Source of the DNA: Phoenix dactylifera
Taxonomy: Eukaryota; Streptophyta; Magnoliopsida; Arecales; Arecaceae
Assembly (NCBI RefSeq): GCF_009389715.1
Contig: NC_052399.1
Location: 23,817,146-23,881,145, forward strand
Reading direction: 5' to 3'
Length of the DNA stretch: 64,000 nt
Shown here piece after piece: positions 38,418-48,609 of the stretch. Position 1 is the first letter of the stretch, and each line of letters opens with the position of its first letter. The notes under the pieces are model-generated. The model saw nothing but the letters and a program-made list of their open reading frames with translations. It made no database searches and was not told the DNA's origin. Position numbers and translations under genes: made by a program.

Positions 38418-41400
38418 TGTAATGTCCGGGCCCACAACCTACTAGGCCCAATAAGAAGTAGGCCCAGTTAGGGGTTTGGGCCCAAATTTTTACTGTGGGC
38501 AGTACTATTAGAGTGACAACCGGGAAGAGGTTACCACCTCATGCTGAGAAGAGAAAGGATAAGGCCACAATTGGCCGACAGGGGGAGGGCCACCTCATGC
38601 CCCACGTGGCAAGGCCAGACGCAACGGCAGAGCAAGGGGGGGCAGCTGGAAGCTCCCGGAGCTAAGAGGGCAGGGGGGATGGGACCTCACTGAGGGGCCC
38701 CCAGCCATGCAAAACCTGGAGCCGCCACCTCAACCCCCTACTGGCAGCCGACTCCGGCGCGCCTGAGACCGGGGGAAACAGCTGTCAGTCCCGGAGCAAG
38801 GAGGAAAGGAGAGGATGGGACCTCTCAGAGGAAGCCTCATCCCTCAAACAAATTATATAAGCCTCTGCCGGTAACCAAAAATCACAGACCCCCAGAACAC
38901 AGAGAGCCGAAGCCCTGGAGCCGAAGGCGAAGGAGCCCTGAAGCTCCAAGAGGAAGGAGGGACTACCAGGGGGAAGAACTGCCCAACGGTAACCGGCAAA
39001 AATCCAGGTAAGAGGCCCCTTGTAATAAAATTTTAGGGAGTGGAGAAACCCTCTGTGGGGTATTCTCCCCTCTGTTTCAACTATGGGACAGAGAGGAGGA
39101 GACCGGCAAAAGGGAGAAGGGTCACGGGCCGGACCCATAGACCTCGGACCGGCCTGAGAACGGCCGCGGCCCAAGGCCAGGCCCGATGACCACTCGGGCC
39201 GAGCCGCCTGCAGGGCACCGCAGCCTCGGCTGCGGCTACTCTAGGGCTCGGGGGGCAGCCCCGGGCCGCCGGTCAGGTTGAGCCGGCAACCGGCGTGGCC
39301 ACAAGGCCGCCAGCCCCGGCCGGACCACTGCCTCCTCTCCGGCAAGAGGCGGTGGTGCCGGAGGGAAGGACCAAAGAAAAGAAAAGGAAGAAGGGAAGAA
39401 GAAAGAAAGAAAGAAAGAGAGAGGAGGAAGAGGCCGTAGATCCGGCCGGAGGAGAAGAAGAAGGCCGGAGGACCGACCGAAATGGCTAGGGCTTCCGATC
39501 GGAACCAAGGAGAGAGAGAAAAAGGAGAGGAGGAGGGGACTTGCCCGTGTACGGCCGTGAGCGTCGCCGGTGCGGGCTCGGGCCGGGGAAGCCGAGAGCT
39601 CGGCCGCGGGCTCGGCCGGGGAAGCCGAGAGCTCGGCCGCGGGCTCGATCGAGGAAGCCGAGAGCTCGGCTGCGGGCGTCGCCGATCGCGGTCCGACCCC
39701 CTCCCCGTGAGGAGGAGACCATCGACCTCCCTTCGCCGGAGAGGAGAGGAGAGGAGGAATGGGAGATCGGGATGAAAGGAAGCTTCGGGAAGGAGAAGAA
39801 AAAAAAAAAAGAAGAAACGGTGAAAAGAAAAGAAAGAAAAAGAGAAAAGAAAAGAAAAGAGTGGGTTAACGGGCCGGAATCGGGTTCGGATCCGAAACCC
39901 GTTAAGCCCAATGATAAGAAATTGGTTTAGCCAATTGAAGCTGAACCCGAGCCCAATCAAATTGGGCTAAGTCTGGACAAGCCCGATTTAAACCAGGTCT
40001 GAATCCAATTAAGCTGAGTTGGTCTCAGCAGACCTAATTGATTGTAAATTAGGCCCAATTCAAGCCCAATTCAACTGACAGAAGGTCGAATTGACCTTGG
40101 GCTAATCCTGACTCAGGCCCAAATGAGCCACATTGACCAAATCAGAGGATCCAATTGGCTAGAAAAGGTTGGACCCAATTATAAACAAGGCCCAATCCTT
40201 TAATTAAAAACCCAATCAACCCATGTGGACCCAATTTGGTTTTAAATCGAACCCTAAAGGCTTCAAATTGGACTTGGGCTAAATCCTTGGATAGGACCCA
40301 AGCAAGTAAGTTCATAGTATGATGAACTAAGAGATTTTATAATAAATAAATGGGGAATAATGTAAACCCTATGATGTTGTTTTAGGTGATTAAGGATTTG
40401 TCACCTGGACTTGAGCAATTTGGAAAGCGAATTGCTGTAAGTAATCTGTCTTAATCCTATCGTAGATCTTGTATTACGTTTTATAAGATGAACCAGTGTT
40501 TTTTATACAATTTGAATTGTATGCATGATTAGTGAAGAATGTAAGTAACCTGTCCTAATCCTGTTATGGATCATGTCATGTTATTAATGTTTCCCAAGCA
40601 TTTATTTTAAGTATATATGTTTCATGCATGATATGTTACAATGCATAAGTAACTTGCATGATCCCAGAAGCTATGGCTATGTATGCAACATGATGATACT
40701 GATATTTTAATCATGCATGTAAGTTTATAAAGTCTTAGCTAGCCCAGAGGCACTATAATGGGCTCAAAGATGCTACTGAGAATGACTGAGCCGCCAGTGG
40801 CTGAATAGTAACTGAGCTTGCCCCGCCAGTGGCTGAATAGTAACTGAGCCTGCCCCGCCAGTGGCTGAATAGTAATTGAGTCTGCCCCGCCAGTGGCTGA
40901 ATAGTAACTGAGCTTGCCCCGCCAGTGGCTGAATAGTAACTGAGCCTGCCCCGCCAGTGGCTGAATAGTAACTGAGCTGGCCCCGCCAGTGGTCGAGTCT
41001 GACTTCGCAGTAGCATCCGAGATTAAAAGGACCACGGCATGCCGGGGGCACGGTTTCATATGCATATAATATGAAAATTTTGTGATTTGCACTACTGCCT
41101 TGTTTAAATTGCATACATATTATGCCATGATGATTATTAGATAAACATGCATGTCAGCTTCTCAAACCCTGATTTACATGTTTAGCCTACTGGTTGATCC
41201 GGTAGGATTATGCAGGATTACTTACTGAGCCGTGTAGCTCACATCTGTTTATGCTTCATTTTCTTTCAGATCCTCATCAGTGATCGCCATCAGATATGTT
41301 TTTATTTTGTTACAGAGCTTCGTATTTTTGGAGAAGCTTATATACTTTTGTACATTTGAATAGCATAGAAGTTCTATATTTTTGGTTTCAAACTTGAAGG

Positions 41401-41542
41401 TTGTACTGCAAAACTTTTAATACATATATATAAGTTTGAATCCTTTTGGCTACCTGTCACCCCTGTATGAGGCTGCATGCTACTGTGGACGATAGTCGGC
41501 AATAGCACGGCCGTGTCACGGATCTGGGTCCGGGGCGTGACA
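38418..41542 (+). repeat. 3' LTR of the Tekay-like mini-element
   Basis: Nearly identical to the 5' LTR. Main differences are one fewer 36-bp unit, one fewer 32-bp unit and a few point changes (for example T to C near 41458). Confidence 0.9.
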
Positions 41543-42497
41543 CAAATGACACAGATGCCCGTAAAGCCAGGAAGGCTCAGATGAAAAGAGATGAAGCCAT
41601 TGGGTAATTGCCTCACTATAAGTAATTTTGGGTGGATCCTGAGTGTTTGAAAGCATATCTCGCTTATATATATCATTCTTGAAACTCTTGTGCTTTCAGG
41701 AAAGCGTTACCTGTTGCCATAGTGCTTGGAGTTGCAGGGCTAGCTGGCTTGTATTTCTACCTCAACAATGCCTACTAGTGTGAGCAAGGAGCATCATGAG
41801 ACTCCTCTTTTCTTCATTCTGAAACTGGTCGAGTCAATATTAGTATTCATAATGTACTGTCATCTGTAACAACAGAATAAGTTAATGTACTTATGTTTCC
41901 AATTTCAAGTTGTGAGGTTTCTGTTAAACAAGCAACAAATGCAAATTTCAGTGATCAAGAAGATAAAACCAAGAAATAAAATTCAACTATCATATGATCT
42001 GAATGACAAAATATATGCCTGTCAGCTGAGAACTATGAGAGGTTAATGAGTTCATTTGCAAATATTTGCACATCAAATATGCCGAATCAATGCCATTTGA
42101 GGCAAGTAAAGCTGTATAATGAACTTGAATGAACTAGAAATGCACATACAGTGATCTAATAGTTCTATGCAACTCTTCTCAGGTTCTCAGGATGGAAATC
42201 ACCTACTTCCCCTCAAAAACCTTCTGAAGGTCATTCAATTTTCTGTGACAGATGGTGAATGCCTATTTCAAGGAAACAAGAAACAGACCACCGAGCTCGT
42301 ACCGAGCTCGGGCTCGTTCAGGAGCTCGTAATTGAAACGAGCTTTACGAGCTCGAGCCCGAGCCTTTGCTTTACCAAGCGAGCCCGAGCCCGAGCCCAAT
42401 ACAGAGCTCGTTACCGAGCCCGAGCCCGAGCTACTGTGAAACGAGCCGAGCCGAGCTTTCCCAGGCTCGGGCTCGGCTCGGCTCGTTAACAGCCCTA

Positions 42498-43726
42498 CTT
42501 ATACGAGGCAAGTGATGGACGCTGCATCATTTTTAAGAACTTGACCATCAAATGAGGTGGTCTTCTCTTATCCTCCGTTTGGAAGTGTTGGGGGAGAAAA
42601 GAAAAAAAAAAACTTTAATGAAGAGGAAAAAAAAGAAAGAAAAAAGAATAGACTTTTTTCGCTCCTCGTTTGGAAATTTTAGGAGGAAAGAGAAAGAACT
42701 TTCCTTTCTCTTATTTGGGAGTTTGAAGAGAAAAGAAAAGAAAGCATACATTTTCAACATTTTTACTAAAATACCCACTCAAAAAACCAGAACCTCCGAT
42801 CTTAAAATAGAAATTAGAAACCAGGACCGTGATCCAGATGACATCGAGTAGATCCACAAAGATTCAAGAATAACAACCAAAATCTGGTTCAAAAAATAGA
42901 TCTTGTCCTTCATTTTTTGAAAAATAAATGATGTAGGAAACATACTTTCTTTTTTAACGGATCCAAAACAGCTTGAAGAGATCAACACCTACCACTGAAA
43001 AAAATGAGTAGGAAATAAAAAGTAAAGAAAATGAATAATAGAAGAAGAAACAAACAAACAAATAAAAAATCAGAAAATAACAAATCACATCCAAAAATAA
43101 GTAAAAGAGACGCATTTATCAAATCCACCCTCATACAATCATCACAGATCCAAACCCCATAAATCAGAAGACAACATATCACATCCAAAATAAGTAAAAG
43201 AGACGCCTTTATCACATCCATAACCATATAATCATCACAGATCCAAAAGCCATAAATCAGACAACAGATCACATCCAAAAACAAGTTAATGAAAAAAATA
43301 ATTATTTTAATTTTTTCTATTGAGAGAATAAGCTTATCTTTGAAGCTTAACAATCGTTGCTCCTCCAAGAAAGTGCAACTGTGGACATGGAGCTTCGTAG
43401 AGGTGTAGCAGATGGATATATGGAGATGGAGATGACATATGAAAGGTTAAAATAAAAGTTACCCTAGGATATGTTTGTCCTTTCAATTTGGTACTTCTTT
43501 AATTTAAAGGTAAAATAGGTATTATAAAAAAATTTATTAAGTTCCAATTTCTTTCTCTCCAAATTCTCTCACTTATGAAAGGAGAGAATTGGAGCCCAAA
43601 ATTTTTCCTCCTATTCCCTCCTTTTCTTTTCCTTTTCCTCCACTAAAAAACTCTCAAACATTAAAATTTTTAATTTTTCCTTCCATTCCATTCCTTTCTG
43701 CTCAATTTCAAGTTTTCAAACGGAAC
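42498..43726. mobile_element. Candidate inverted-repeat transposon (MITE-like)
   Basis: The left part, TCCTCCGTTTGGAAGTGTTG (from about 42570), is roughly the reverse complement of the right part ending TTTTCAAACGGAACC (about 43726). Purine-rich sequence on the left and pyrimidine-rich sequence on the right add a long imperfect inverted repeat. No clean target duplication was found, so the class is open. The 70 bases before it (42498-42569) hold nothing recognisable. Confidence 0.35.
43084..43290. repeat. Tandem repeat of about 92 bp (two and a fraction units)
   Basis: ATCACATCCAAAA begins at 43084, 43178 and 43268. Units contain GTAAAAGAGACGC and AATCATCACAGATCCAAA. Confidence 0.8.
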
Positions 43727-44023
43727 CTATCGTGGCCTTAGCTTATGATACCATCATCATGACAATCTTCCATACGTGGATCCTAGCCGCCAACGTAGCG
43801 TCCGACTTTAGTTATGCAAGGGATGGATTCACATTGGAGGCTTTCAACTTCCATGGTGACTCAAGTTGCCCCAAAGCCAATCAGGGACTCAACATAATTG
43901 GCCCTCACATCTCCCTCTCTCCCTAACCAAAGATTCCTAGAATGTCGGATGAGAAGGCTTTCCCCAAACCTATGCCCTTTTATTGGCATGATGATCGCAT
44001 TAGCTAGCTTCTTCGAGATAGGT

Positions 44024-44860
44024 CACTACAAAAAGAAGAAGCAAAGCCGACTCTTGAATGCCGATGCTAGGGAAAAGCGTCGGCAAATTTGGCTGCCGCG
44101 CCAACTTTTGTCGACGTTTCTAATGGGCGTCGGCAATTTAAAAGAATCACGCGTCGTCATAGTCCTCAATTGAAGATGAAGCTGGGAAGCGTGAGAACTG
44201 GACCTAGGGCGACGCTATTACGCGTCATTGTTCTCCCCGATCTACAACGACGGTTATAAGCGTCGGGCTAACACGATGCGTATAAGCGTCGATCTTAGAA
44301 GACGCGTACAAGCATCGTCGAAAGTGAGCACACCTCCTAACCCAGTGACCGACCCCGATCGAGCCCTCATTCTGCTCTTATTTCTCCTCTCTGGCGCTGC
44401 CCGAGCTTCCGTGTTGCTCCTCTTCCTGCCCTAGCTTCCGTGTTGCTCCTCTTCGGCGCTGCCCTAGCTTCCGTCTTGCTCCTCTCCGGTGCTATCATCA
44501 CTTCCGTCTTGCTCCTCTCCGGTGCCGGCTATCCGACTCCAACCTCCTCTCCTCCTTCTTTCTCTTCGGCGTCGACCGACCGACCCCAACCCCTCTGCCC
44601 GAAGTATTTTTCTCCTCCTCCCTCCGCTTCCTCCTCGCTTGTTCTCCTCCTTCTCCACCTCCTCTTGTTCGTGTGTTCGTTGGTGTTTCTTCCAAATTTT
44701 ACTGATTCTCTAGCTTGGCCTCCGTCCGAGGATCTCCTCCTCTTCCCTCCTCTCCGGCGCCATCCGAGCAGCCCTCAAGCCTCGATCGAGCGGTATCCCT
44801 CCTGTCCGGAGACCAGCGTCGACTGACCGGCCTGAAGCAACGAGTTAATGCATTATGCTC
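44024..44860 (+). mobile_element. 5' terminus of a CACTA (En/Spm) transposon
   Basis: CACTACAAAAAGAAGAAG at 44024 matches the CACTA terminal motif. It is followed by subterminal AGCGTCGGCAAA, GGCGTCGGCAAT, AAGCGTCGGGC and AAGCGTCG units (44069-44310). A GC- and CT-rich stretch (44330-44830) follows, with no transposase. I found no matching TTGTAGTG end downstream, so it is a truncated terminus. The right limit is approximate. The 297 bases before it (43727-44023) hold an unrecognised open frame. Confidence 0.65.
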
Positions 44861-45008
44861 TTGTACTGTTCTTTTTATCTGATTTTTAATTTGTCATGCA
44901 AATGCATGGCACTCTATCGATGAAATGTGAAAATTATCGAAGGTTTGAGAGTGATAGAGATATCAGTGGGTGGATATTACTGCATATTTGATGCTATATA
45001 TTATTGTA

Positions 45009-45695
45009 GATCTCACTAAATTGGCGGACAAGCGCCACTTCGGCGACCTGTTTAAAAGTTCAATAGCACACGCATTAAAATTCATTAAAGAGTTGCTTTA
45101 AAATTCGAAGGTCCGAGAGAGGGAGAGAGGGAGAGGGGGAGAGAGAGCAAGTATTCATGCATCCGTTCAAAGTTGGGTTTTTTTGTGAGAAAAGGAACAT
45201 TCAAGAGTTCCAGATATCTCCTGGAGCAGGCAGCCATCACTTTGTTAACCAATTTTAAAATTTCAATAACACATGCATTTACAAATGTATTAGAGTCGCA
45301 TTAATTTCGAAGCAGAGAGAGAGAGAGAGAGGAGTAAGCATTTATGTTGTCAGATTTTCTTTTCGAGAAAAAGGAATTATAGTTCAAGACTCAAGAGCGC
45401 ATGCATGCACAAATTTAAAGAGTCGCATTAATTTCGAAGGTTCGAAAGATAGCAAGTATTCATGCACCAGTTTTGTTTTCCTGAGAAAAGGAATTTTCAA
45501 GAGTTCCATGGATCTCACTTTGCAGGCAAGTGCCACTTTATTGGCCAATTCCAAAGTCCAACAGTAGGTGCTTTCACCAATATAAAGAGTCGCATTATTT
45601 TCGAAGGTTCTAGAGAGAGCAAATATTCATGAGTCAGCTTTTTTTTTTTTTTTTCAAGAAAATGGGTGAGAGAAGTTTCACCTATCTCATTGAAA
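45009..45695. repeat. Diverged tandem array (four units of about 125-200 bp)
   Basis: Each unit carries AGTCGCATTAATTTCGAAGG, a GA-rich run, AAGTATTCATGCA, GAGAAAAGGAATT, AAGAGTTCCATGGATCTC and GGCAAGTGCCACTTTATTGG, or variants. The GTCGCATTA-type anchors lie near 45090, 45294, 45420 and 45588. Confidence 0.7.
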
Positions 45696-48609
45696 AAATG
45701 AAGGGAGTACAAATTCATTGCAAGAAGCTAAAACCAGCAAAAGGAAGGTAAGAGGAGACGAAACCAACATGGATGTATCCTTCAGGACAGATGTGTCCCC
45801 CTTTAAACTTTTTCTCTCTCCAAGACGAGTTTTTGAGTATTATACAAAACTCTAAGGCCTTCTTGACCTTGTAACGAGCAACAATATTTTTTGACGGGTT
45901 AGTGCTTCCCATGGTCGACTCCCATGCTGCTTAACATATTGCATTCCGTTTAACGTGCAATGCAGAAGATTTTCCTTTTCTATTGCTACTCTCCATTGGT
46001 TTATTCTCTTGTTATGCTTCTTCTAGATATTTCCTCGTCAAAAGTTTAATTCCTCATCCTCCTTTCCATTTATAGACTGGGCCCATGCTCCTCCAAAGTG
46101 AGCTCGCTCATTAGTTCTCTGGCTGTCCTTCTTGCCACCATCCGTGTCGTCTTTCCTACCGAGAAGGATATCTCCTTGGCAAGGATTCGTTGTTGGCTGA
46201 AGTGCACCATTTCCATGGATTTAGCCTGCTCTCTACTCCAGAAAAACCTGGAGCGGGAAGTCATGGAAGAACGAAGAAGCTCACCATGGAAGAACAAGAA
46301 CCACCCGTCATTTAGGTATGGATGGTATGGGACAGATTCTTATATGATTGCATTCCTTTTCCCATGGTGGTTTTGGTCGTGTAATAACCAACAAATGATA
46401 GGATGTCTTCAGCAATACCATCTCTCTCCAAAGAATTGCTACGCTGCAAGGTGAGGACTCTTGCCAACTCTATGCCACTTTATATATATCACTCGAATTA
46501 GCTAGTTTATTCTAGATTTTTCTTTCCTCATACATTGAACTCTCTCCGTATCGAAGTTTCTAGAGCGTGGATAGATATAGTCAGAAAGGGCATTGTTCTC
46601 TGTATCGGAGTTTCGAGAGTGTGGATAGAAATTGCTATATCAACCATCTGATTTGAGTCTTGTAGATACCACATGTCAAATATGGAAAACATCAATAAAT
46701 GATCGCAATGCGGTAGAAGATTCGAGTGCTACGGTAGACCATGCAAATACCTGAAATTGCCGCATCATCACAAAAGTATCGAAAGGTCGAGAGAATTGTT
46801 GATATCACTAAGCGGGCATGAGGTACTCAAAAGCCGGCAACAATGTCGAAGGTTCGAGAGTTGTACTAATTTGGATAGTTCTAAATTACCTAAAGTTGTG
46901 CATTGATGGTTACATTAATTTAGACGATTCGAATGCATACATGCATTCATGCGTCATTCAGGTAGTGGATTGATATTTCTTTTGAGTTAATAGCAATGTA
47001 GCAATAGTGACAGACTGGTTCCAAATACTGAAAGCTGTTCCTGTAATGCCGATGATATTGAGTGGATCCAATATGTTTTATCTGATCTTACACTAATTAG
47101 GAAGATCAAAGATATACTGTGAACTTTTCATGCAGAGATTATAGTTGGCACACAGTGGTTACCGGCAGAATATCTATGGCTGTGCAGAAGATTCAAGATT
47201 TTGATCCTAAAAGAATGAACTGAAAAACAAATATGCACTAAGCGAAGGCTAATGCAGAAGGCTTAAGCGAACATTCTAGTCATCAGTCCAAACAGGGTCA
47301 AGACAAGCCAGGGATTCGGCAACATCTGTGAACTTCAAGAAGTACACTGGACAAGAGAATAAGGATGGGAATGAGAAGAGGAAGGTCTAACAACATTTGC
47401 AGTTGAAGTTGAATCTTCTAAGAAGCTCAAATCTTGTTTCCTTTTGAGGGAGAAAAAAAAAAAGGTTTCCTTCGAACCCTAAGCTAATTGATACTAGTCT
47501 GAGCGAAACATCACTCACCTTCAAATAGCCTTTGCCAACGAGAATTTCCCATTGTTGCAACCTGTACCTCAAGAAAATGACAATAAATTGGAACCGTTAG
47601 ATTTGACTAAATCAGGGTTTGAAATTTAAATATTCCGGTACAAGGGTAATATTGGTCACATCTAGGCAAGGTACTTAACAGTGGCACATCCACATATCTA
47701 TTCATAGTTTGCCCAAGGTTTGAAATACTGGTATGATACACACTCGATACATCTCAGCATGCCTCGGTGTGGGGAGTATCATACCACAGAGTACAGTCAG
47801 TTTTCAACCCTTGGTCTAATTATGACAGTATACGAGTTTTAAAGAAAATGAGAGATAACCAGAAGACTTGCACCTCTCTCTCTCGTCAACAAGAAGCACC
47901 ACACTAATGGATGAGGCCTTAATGGATTTGACCAAAATGATGACCCAAACAGAGCGCATGAAGTACAGAAATTAGACGGGAGAGATCTGGGGAACAAAAG
48001 TCTTAGAAATTTATTCTTCACAATTCACAGACCTTAGCCTGTATTAAGTTTCATAAACAAAATACCAATTGAAGAGAAAGATGGAGTCCAATGATTTCAT
48101 TAATTTAACCCCCCTAAGAATCTAAAAACAAGCTAAACACATAATAAACATTACAGTGAAGAAAGTGGGTCGAAATAGAACCAACTTGAACTTCAAGAAT
48201 ATCATCTTCTTGACCTATCAAAAAAATACATATACAATATTACTAGTATAAGCTTACATGCATCTATACTAAATGGGCTTACAACTAATACCACCTCAGG
48301 TGCTAAGAACCAGAACAGAGCCTATCTTTTCCTTCCTAAATCCTCTTAATTTGCTTGTCATCTTCATTCCACTGCAGATCTCTAAATCACAGATCGGCAA
48401 ACACATCTAAAAGTAGTCCTGTTATTGGAGTTCGGACCCTTATTTATCCTAGGGAAACACATCATCTCAATAGAACTCAAGCAACACTCTAGGAGCACCA
48501 ATTTGGGTACTAGGTAAAGCTTGGTGTTGGAACTGACTGCATTCCAGCATCTTTGCTGATTGACAGGTGAGTTCATACAAGCCTAGCTGGTTGATCAATC
48601 TGGATTTGC
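45696..48609. other. Spacer with weak open frames and one small duplication
   Basis: Open frames at 46098-46454 (plus) and 46297-46070 (minus) have no motif I recognise. A 56-bp imperfect tandem pair begins at 46541 and 46597 (TCTCTCCGTATCGAAGTTTC and TCTCTGTATCGGAGTTTCGA). Near 47700-47810 the phrase TTTGAAATACTGGTATGATA recalls a dispersed plant repeat. No gene is supported. Confidence 0.3.

Larger units (their letters stand above)
34768..41542 (+). mobile_element. Tekay/Del-type Ty3/gypsy mini-element with intact ends
   Basis: Two directly repeated LTRs (3188 and 3125 bp) flank only 462 bp of internal sequence. A perfect 5-bp target duplication CAAAT lies at 34763-34767 and 41543-41547. 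It has a primer site for initiator tRNA-Met, a fragment of the integrase end and a purine tract, so it keeps the cis signals but almost no proteins. The LTRs are nearly identical, so the insertion is young. The phrase GAGGACGAAATTTATTTTAA before the purine tract is typical of Tekay/Del chromoviruses. Confidence 0.9.
33931..41778 (+). pseudogene. Captured host gene fragment, split by a retrotransposon
   Basis: Likely exons: an upstream open frame 33931-34636 (Pro/Ser-rich, uncertain), then 34751-34767 joined across the insertion to 41548-41603, then 41700-41778. Splice signals are GCTG|GTGAGT, CTTTAG|TTGCC, ATTGG|GTAATT and TTTCAG|GAAAG, all in compatible phase. The secure part encodes VAKDAND, then TDARKARKAQMKRDEAIG, then a hydrophobic tail KALPVAIVLGVAGLAGLYFY ending NNAY and a TAG. 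This looks like a basic linker plus a C-terminal membrane anchor. I do not recognise the protein. An AATAAG follows at about 41875. The CAAAT target site of the insertion lies inside the second exon, so the reading frame is destroyed. Confidence 0.6.
33748..42497. mobile_element. hAT-like (Pack-type) transposon with captured gene fragment
   Basis: It begins TAGGGCTGTTAACGAGCC and ends with its exact reverse complement, a perfect terminal inverted repeat of at least 22 bp. Both subterminal zones (33765-33905 and 42288-42480) carry dense GGCTCG/CGAGCC repeats, as in hAT elements. The flanking 8-mers CTTAATGG and CTTATACG match at five positions, weak support for an old target duplication. Without the nested retrotransposon the element is about 1.97 kb. 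It holds exon-intron sequence unrelated to a transposase, so it looks like a gene-capturing non-autonomous element. Confidence 0.7.

Noticed and set aside
37121..41114. Minus-strand open frames rich in LLFSHWRG and SYYSATGGA repeats
   Set aside because: They are translations of the 32-bp minisatellite in three frames within the LTRs, with no start context or family match.
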